A stretch of 18,469 bases of DNA, taken from JANQLU01 sp964434955. Lineage in GTDB: Bacteria > Planctomycetota > Planctomycetia > Pirellulales > Pirellulaceae. The stretch lies in the NCBI GenBank assembly GCA_964434955.1, contig CAYSXI010000103.1:1-18469 (forward strand), read 5' to 3'. Below, one piece after another: positions 14,094 through 18,469 of this stretch. How positions within the stretch are numbered: position 1 is the first letter of the stretch; each line of letters starts with the position of its first letter. The position numbers and the translations under genes are program-made. The notes under the pieces were generated by a model. The model saw only the letters and a list, made by a program, of their open reading frames with translations, was not told the DNA's origin and made no database searches.

Positions 14094-16022
14094 CTAGCTC
14101 ATCGCATCCAAATAGGGATCCTGTCCCATTTCGATCTGCAATTCCTGTCGTTTTCGATCGTAATACAGAAGCATCTTACGAGACTTGAAATGAGCCCGTT
14201 CAATTTTGGCCTGTGCCCGCCGAAACAGCAAAGCGAACCTAAGCAGTTCCTTTTCGGATTTGGACATGTGCTTCCGAATCCGCTTTGCAAACAATTCTCC
14301 GTATGCCTTTTCCAACAAGTCATCTTCCAAACAAATGTATTGTCGGAATGAGCCCGGATCTCCCTGGCGGCCGCAACGACCAATGAGTTGCCGATCAATC
14401 CTGGCTGATTCGTGAAGCTCGGAACAAATCACGTGCAGTCCACCCGCTTCGAAGGCCGTTTCGTCCAAGCGTATGTCCGTGCCTCGCCCGGCCATATTCG
14501 TCGCGACGGTGACCTTACCTTGGCCCCCCGCGGCCTCCACAATCTCGGCTTCCATTTCAACGTGAACCGCGTTCAAGACTTGATGCTTGATTTCTCTTTT
14601 TGCCAGGATCCGGGAGAGCGTTTCCGACTTATCAATGGATCGGGTGCCGACCAATACTGGTCGACCGGTCCGGGAAACCGACTCAATTTCGTCAGCGATT
14701 GCCGACCATTTGGCTTCTTCCGAGCCAAAGACTCGATCGGGTAGCTGTTTCCTTTTTGGAGGTCGGTTCGTCGGCACGTGAATCGATCTCAGGCGATAGA
14801 TTTTCTCCAATTCGCGGGCCGATGAAGCCACCGTGCCGGTCATCCCGGCCAGGCGATCGTACTTGAGAAATAGGTCCTGGATGGTTACCCGAGCGGCATC
14901 TCCCGACTCAAGACTGACTTCCAATCCTTCCTTGGCTTCTATTGCCTGATGCATCCCTGCCCGCCATTTGCGTCCTTCGGCGAGCCGCCCCGTAAACTCA
15001 TCGACGATTACGACTTCCTCGTCGCGAATCACGTAGTGCCTTTCGTTCTGGTATTCTCGAGACACAAAAATCGCTTGTTCGACAAATTCGTAGATATCGA
15101 GTAGCGGCATCTCCGCGATCGCATCGGGATGCGGCAGCTTTCGCAAATGTTGTCGCCCTTTTGCATTCAGTTGTAATCGTCGAGTCTTGTCGTCGAACTC
15201 GTAGTGCTCGCCTTCGATGAAACAACCGACCTGCTCCGCCGACCATTGATAAAGGGCTGCACGAGCTTGGGCGACGGCATCGGGGAGCGCGCTGACGACC
15301 AAGGGGGTCCTTGCTTCGTCGATCAAGATACTATCCGCTTCGTCGACCAGCATGAAATGCAAGTTTCGTTGGACCGGCCGATTGGCCGAAGCCGCCCCGC
15401 CGGCTCCCGAATCAACGAAATCCCTGGACAAATCGACGGTTTCAAATCGCCTTTGCAGTAACCGATCTCGAAGAAAATCAAATCCGATCTCTTTCGCGGT
15501 CGAGTAGGTGATGTCCGCTTCGTAAGCCTGAATCCGATCGATTCGATGGGAATCGCCGGTCACGACACCGATCGAACGCCCCAGTGCGTTAAAAATCGGC
15601 TTCACAAAATCCGCGTCTCGAGCTGCCAGATAGTCGTTGGCAGTCGCCAGGTGGCAGCCTTGGCCATTGAGCGATGCGAGGTACATCGGCAATGTGGCCG
15701 TCAGTGTTTTTCCTTCGCCCGTTTGCATCACGGCGATCGACCCGAAGTGCATTGCCGCTCCACCGATCAGTTGAACGGGGTAATGCTCCATCTGAACCGT
15801 GCGTCGGGCCGCTTCCCGAACCAACTTGAACGCGTCGAGCAGGAGATCGTCAAGTGACTCGCCGGCCTGCGCTCGGTAAAGTAATGACAGGCTTTCTTTT
15901 CGAAGGGATGTGTCGTCCAGCGACTGGAGCGCATCCTGTTCGCGGATGACACGATTCGCGACGTATTTCCAGTACGAAACGGTCTTTCGACGAATTTGGG
16001 CTAGGGCCGATGGTCTCAACAC
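14094..16022 (-). CDS. Short SecA-like ATPase lacking the C-terminal third
   Basis: A 642-residue SecA homologue; canonical SecA is about 850-950. The motor is intact: Walker A TGEGKT 101-106, Walker B DEAD 227-230 within LVDEADSILIDEARTPL, a preprotein cross-linking domain about 243-335 joined by VDEFTGR, NBD2 with TNMAGRGTD 508-516, and motif VI GRCGRQGD 548-555. The chain ends soon after KIERAHFKSRKMLLYYD, the first part of the helical scaffold helix. The helical wing, the two-helix finger and the zinc-binding tail are absent. A short Gly/Ala insert (205-214) precedes Walker B. No frameshift is seen; the downstream DNA holds the GGQ gene. The start is GTG 16022, 16 bp after the lipoprotein stop. 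It is probably a second, accessory SecA, with the housekeeping copy elsewhere; a dedicated export role or another ATP-driven function is open. Confidence 0.88.
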   Translation of the reverse strand: MLRPSALAQIRRKTVSYWKYVANRVIREQDALQSLDDTSLRKESLSLLYRAQAGESLDDLLLDAFKLVREAARRTVQMEHYPVQLIGGAAMHFGSIAVMQTGEGKTLTATLPMYLASLNGQGCHLATANDYLAARDADFVKPIFNALGRSIGVVTGDSHRIDRIQAYEADITYSTAKEIGFDFLRDRLLQRRFETVDLSRDFVDSGAGGAASANRPVQRNLHFMLVDEADSILIDEARTPLVVSALPDAVAQARAALYQWSAEQVGCFIEGEHYEFDDKTRRLQLNAKGRQHLRKLPHPDAIAEMPLLDIYEFVEQAIFVSREYQNERHYVIRDEEVVIVDEFTGRLAEGRKWRAGMHQAIEAKEGLEVSLESGDAARVTIQDLFLKYDRLAGMTGTVASSARELEKIYRLRSIHVPTNRPPKRKQLPDRVFGSEEAKWSAIADEIESVSRTGRPVLVGTRSIDKSETLSRILAKREIKHQVLNAVHVEMEAEIVEAAGGQGKVTVATNMAGRGTDIRLDETAFEAGGLHVICSELHESARIDRQLIGRCGRQGDPGSFRQYICLEDDLLEKAYGELFAKRIRKHMSKSEKELLRFALLFRRAQAKIERAHFKSRKMLLYYDRKRQELQIEMGQDPYLDAMS

Positions 16023-16038
16023 GCCGTCGTCCCGCCAA

Positions 16039-16719
16039 CTAACGATTTACATTGTTTTGACCAGAGGCCTGCCAGTTTGCCTGCACGGCATTTTGATTGG
16101 CAAAATTGTTTGGGTAGCCCGGTTGATAGGGGGCTGCCGTCGACGAATTTGCCAAGACTTGATTGGGAACCGAATACAAGCGCGGCTGCGCTTGATACTG
16201 ATACTGCCCGCGAATCTGGATCGGCTGATTCTGCGCGAATGCAACCTGATTGGGTACGAATCGGGCGGGAGCACGAATCCCCGAAGCGTCACTCACAGGC
16301 ATTCGAGATGGATCGTTATTCGGCGTCGTCCGGAAATCGGTCGAACGTATCGTCGAGTTGCTCGCCAGCGTTGTGTAGTTGGTTGGGTATCCTGCGGGCG
16401 GCGAGTAGGCGATCGGTCCACTCCCATTGGGAATTCCCGAGGACGAATTTCCTATCGCTTTCCAATTCAAATTTCCATTTTGCTGGCCCGTTGTTGGTGG
16501 CAACTGGTTGTTTGGCAATGTGGCGGTGGCGCCCGGGTTGTAATAGTTGTTCGGTTGCCCCGTTGGTTGCGCAAAAGCTCCGGTTGCAGGTGGATTGATG
16601 CGGGTCGAGCCAAATCCGGCCAAGGGGCTGAAGTAGGACTGGTTGCAACTACGGCAACGACAGCCGGCCGATCCAAATACCAGGATGATCAATCCAACGA
16701 TTGAGAAAAGTCTAATCAT
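16039..16719 (-). CDS. Asn/Gln/Pro-rich probable lipoprotein
   Basis: A 226-residue protein of low complexity, not recognised. ATG 16719 (MIRLFSIVGLIILVFGSAGC) is preferred over the earlier start at 16770 because it opens a clean signal peptide ending in a lipobox-like GSAG-C. Cysteines cluster just after it (CRCRSC). The rest is rich in Asn, Gln, Pro, Ser, Tyr and Gly with no predicted domain, and is probably disordered at the cell envelope. Its stop is 16 bp from the SecA-like start on the same strand, so the two are probably cotranscribed. Whether it is a partner or substrate of that ATPase is inference. The 154-bp gap before it contains a perfect 12-bp palindrome CAGGAATTCCTG at 16829-16840. 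Confidence 0.7.
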   Translation of the reverse strand: MIRLFSIVGLIILVFGSAGCRCRSCNQSYFSPLAGFGSTRINPPATGAFAQPTGQPNNYYNPGATATLPNNQLPPTTGQQNGNLNWKAIGNSSSGIPNGSGPIAYSPPAGYPTNYTTLASNSTIRSTDFRTTPNNDPSRMPVSDASGIRAPARFVPNQVAFAQNQPIQIRGQYQYQAQPRLYSVPNQVLANSSTAAPYQPGYPNNFANQNAVQANWQASGQNNVNR

Positions 16720-16873
16720 GATGAAGTCCGATTCCGGATGATTGGAGCAACCCGATTGGGCTGCGCTCAAAAATTAGCGGTGCGGACTTTAGAGAAATTG
16801 ATAAGAAAAGCAAGACGAGTTGGCTGGCCAGGAATTCCTGACTGCTATCATCTAGCTCGGTGGAAAGGGGAGG

Positions 16874-17965
16874 CTATTTTTTTTCGGCGCTGAGTCCGGT
16901 GATCTTCAGCAACTTTCCGTTGGCGGATTCCTCGGCAGGATCGCCCGCAAGTGTGACGTAGAGCTCACCATTTTTTCCGAAAGCCATCGCCGTCGGCCCA
17001 TTCAAATCCAGCAGCTTCTTAACGTTTCCACCAATCCCATCCTGATTTGCTATCAGTTCGTAGAGCCCGCCGGATTCGGGCGAAGCAAAATTGTGATCTA
17101 GGAGAAAGACTCGCTGAGAATCTTTTGCCACCTCAACGTCAATCACGTCCGCGATCGGTTGCAGCTCAAAACGCTCGAGCGGTTTTCCCGATTTGACTTC
17201 ATACATCACCAGCTGCGAATCCGCTTTTCCGGCGGCCTCGCCCATGTTTCCCACCATCAGGTAGCCTTCGGCGGTACGTCCAATTGCCAGGCTGCGTGGC
17301 ACTCCGGCCGCCTTTTTGGTCTCAAAGAAACGGCGAAAAACCGTGAATTTATCTTTCTTCAATTGCGCTCGGGATACCCAACTTTTTTCGAGGTCCCCTT
17401 CAAAACAACTGGCAAAAAAGTAGCCGTTACCGGCAACCAAATCGAGGAACCCGCCTTCAGCAACGGTCTTGCTACTTTTCTCGAGGCTATCGTTGGACTT
17501 CGCCGCTTTCAAATCCAACGGCAGCTTCGCATCCTTTTCCAAGATAAACAGCAGAACCTTGTCCTTGCCCGGCCCTTCGCCAGCCGTACCCACAATCAAT
17601 TGATTTCGGTAAAAGTCAATGGCAACGGGACCGCCGGAATAAACGCGTTTCCCATCGGATGATTCCAACTCGAATGTTGATTTGGCGAACCCGGTCACCA
17701 CATCCAAGACTTTTGAGTCGACCCATTTGAACACACGTTGACGTCCGGCTTCGGCGACATAAACGTCACCCGATTCGGCTTCAACGGCGACTGAAAAGGG
17801 ATGCTTGAGATCAGCCAAGACCGTTTCAACTTTCAGCGACTCGGCCTCCTGCTTAGCTTCTTGCCCGACCAAATTCCAATCGCCAAAAGCGGGCGAGACG
17901 CAAAGAGCCAAGGCCAGGAACGACCATCGCAGGAAGGAAAACGTGTTGAAAAAATCCAGAGTCAT
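16874..17965 (-). CDS. Exported beta-propeller-like (NHL/SMP-30-type) protein
   Basis: A 363-residue protein. The N-terminus FLRWSFLALALCVSPAFG is a signal peptide with likely cleavage after residue 28. The mature part has repeated beta-strand units typical of NHL-like propellers: HPFSVAVEAESGDVYVAEAG, then GPVAIDFYRNQLIVGTAG, PRSLAIGRTAEGYLMVGN and GPTAMAFGKNGELYVTLAG. No catalytic residues can be assigned; planctomycetes have many exported propellers of this kind, some sugar- or protein-binding. ATG 17965 is chosen over the start at 18034 because the longer form would place 23 extra residues before the signal peptide; GAGAG lies just upstream on the minus strand. It follows leuD by 89 bp on the same strand, so cotranscription is possible but not compelling. 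Confidence 0.75.
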   Translation of the reverse strand: MTLDFFNTFSFLRWSFLALALCVSPAFGDWNLVGQEAKQEAESLKVETVLADLKHPFSVAVEAESGDVYVAEAGRQRVFKWVDSKVLDVVTGFAKSTFELESSDGKRVYSGGPVAIDFYRNQLIVGTAGEGPGKDKVLLFILEKDAKLPLDLKAAKSNDSLEKSSKTVAEGGFLDLVAGNGYFFASCFEGDLEKSWVSRAQLKKDKFTVFRRFFETKKAAGVPRSLAIGRTAEGYLMVGNMGEAAGKADSQLVMYEVKSGKPLERFELQPIADVIDVEVAKDSQRVFLLDHNFASPESGGLYELIANQDGIGGNVKKLLDLNGPTAMAFGKNGELYVTLAGDPAEESANGKLLKITGLSAEKK

Positions 17966-18019
17966 CGAAACTCTCGCGAAATCAATGGGGCAAGAATTAA
18001 GCCATTTGAACTTGAAACG

Positions 18020-18055
18020 AAATGGATGAACCAAAACCGAATCATGAATCCATTT
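18020..18055 (-). repeat. Inverted repeat at the leuD stop codon
   Basis: AAATGGAT 18020-18027 and ATCCATTT 18048-18055 are perfect 8-bp arms with a 20-bp loop; the second arm touches the leuD stop codon. There is no real T-tract after it on the minus strand, so it may be a weak terminator or a 3' stabilising hairpin. Confidence 0.3.
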
Positions 18056-18469
18056 TAAACAGGCGAATACCCGCGTCGCGATTCAAATTCGCTAATCGCA
18101 TTCTCTTTTTGCAGAGTGATCGCAATATCATCCAGGCCGTTCAGCATTCGATTCTTTTGGTAATCCGCAATCTCAAAACTGGCCTCGAATCCGCTGTCAT
18201 CGCGGACGGTTTGCGACTCGAGGTCCACCGTCAGGTCAAAAGGAGAATCCGAATCGGCCTTTGCGAACAAATGGTCCAGTTCGCTTTCCAACAGCGTTAC
18301 CGGAAGGACGCCGTTCTTGAAACAATTGTTGTGAAAGATATCGGCAAATGACTGGGCAATCACGCAACGGAAACCATAATCTTCGATGGCCCAAACAGCG
18401 TGTTCACGACTCGAGCCGCAACCAAAATTCTGACGCGCCAAAAGAATTGAAGCGCCTTCAAATTTGGGA
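18055..18469 (-). CDS. leuD: 3-isopropylmalate dehydratase small subunit, 5' truncated by window edge
   Basis: Small subunit of isopropylmalate isomerase, which with LeuC interconverts 2- and 3-isopropylmalate in leucine synthesis; cytoplasmic. The frame is open to the window edge (PKFEGASILLARQNFGCGSS), so the gene continues beyond 18469; about 138 of roughly 200 residues are present. Diagnostic segments: NFGCGSSREHAVWAIEDYGF, then VIAQSFADIFHNNCFKNGVL, and the C-terminal NGLDDIAITLQ. leuC commonly precedes leuD, so it is the expected neighbour beyond the window, but this cannot be seen. An apparent start inside the window at 18441 is a TTG within the conserved ILLAR segment and is not the true start. 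Confidence 0.96.
   Translation of the reverse strand, partial: PKFEGASILLARQNFGCGSSREHAVWAIEDYGFRCVIAQSFADIFHNNCFKNGVLPVTLLESELDHLFAKADSDSPFDLTVDLESQTVRDDSGFEASFEIADYQKNRMLNGLDDIAITLQKENAISEFESRRGYSPV

Noticed and set aside
15910..16704. 264-codon open frame opposite the lipoprotein and SecA-like start
   Set aside because: It spans two real minus-strand genes, is Arg/Cys/Trp-rich as expected of an antisense shadow, and has no family resemblance.

Overview
The window reads as a chromosomal segment of a planctomycete, probably of the Pirellulaceae type. This is inferred from several features together: a Hanks-type Ser/Thr kinase with one membrane span, a large secreted protein of unknown family, a twin-arginine prenyltransferase-repeat protein, a shortened SecA-like ATPase, short tandem repeats whose translations give SASEW/TSTKRQRV-like strings (which I recall as common spurious ORFs in Rhodopirellula-type genomes), and weak or absent Shine-Dalgarno sites. 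No rRNA, tRNA, insertion sequence or CRISPR array was found. Both ends cut through genes: a sigma-70 factor on the left and leuD on the right.

Left block (1-3572, all + strand): the C-terminal part of a primary-type sigma factor, a coiled-coil zinc-ribbon protein, the elongation factor GreA, and a nucleotidyltransferase-HD protein. The sigma factor ends in a clear intrinsic terminator. A second, stronger terminator-like hairpin lies only 40 nt before the greA start, where it could act as a leader attenuator. The nucleotidyltransferase-HD gene runs directly into two different minisatellites (16-bp and 40-bp units) that fill the gap to the next gene.

Middle block (3951-9212): a TerB-like protein (-) diverges from a 765-residue secreted protein of unknown family (+). 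A 529-bp gap follows, holding a terminator, a cluster of nested inverted repeats that could be a structured RNA, and a promoter candidate. Next come a stand-alone response-regulator receiver (+) and, convergent with it, a Tat-exported prenyltransferase-repeat protein (-) with a strong terminator.

Right block (9523-18469): transketolase (+) converges on a membrane Ser/Thr kinase (-) with 13 bp between stop codons. The kinase diverges from a GGQ-motif release-factor-like gene (+). The remaining genes are all on the minus strand. In transcription order they are leuD (partial), an exported beta-propeller-like protein, an Asn/Gln/Pro-rich lipoprotein and the SecA-like ATPase. The last two are only 16 bp apart and look cotranscribed.

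The most unusual items are the SecA-like protein that stops at the start of the helical scaffold domain, the structured gap at 7128-7244, the double minisatellite at 3555-3925, the NTase-HD fusion, the possible greA attenuator, and the internal duplication in the large secreted protein. All functional statements rest on motif reading by eye; no database search was run.
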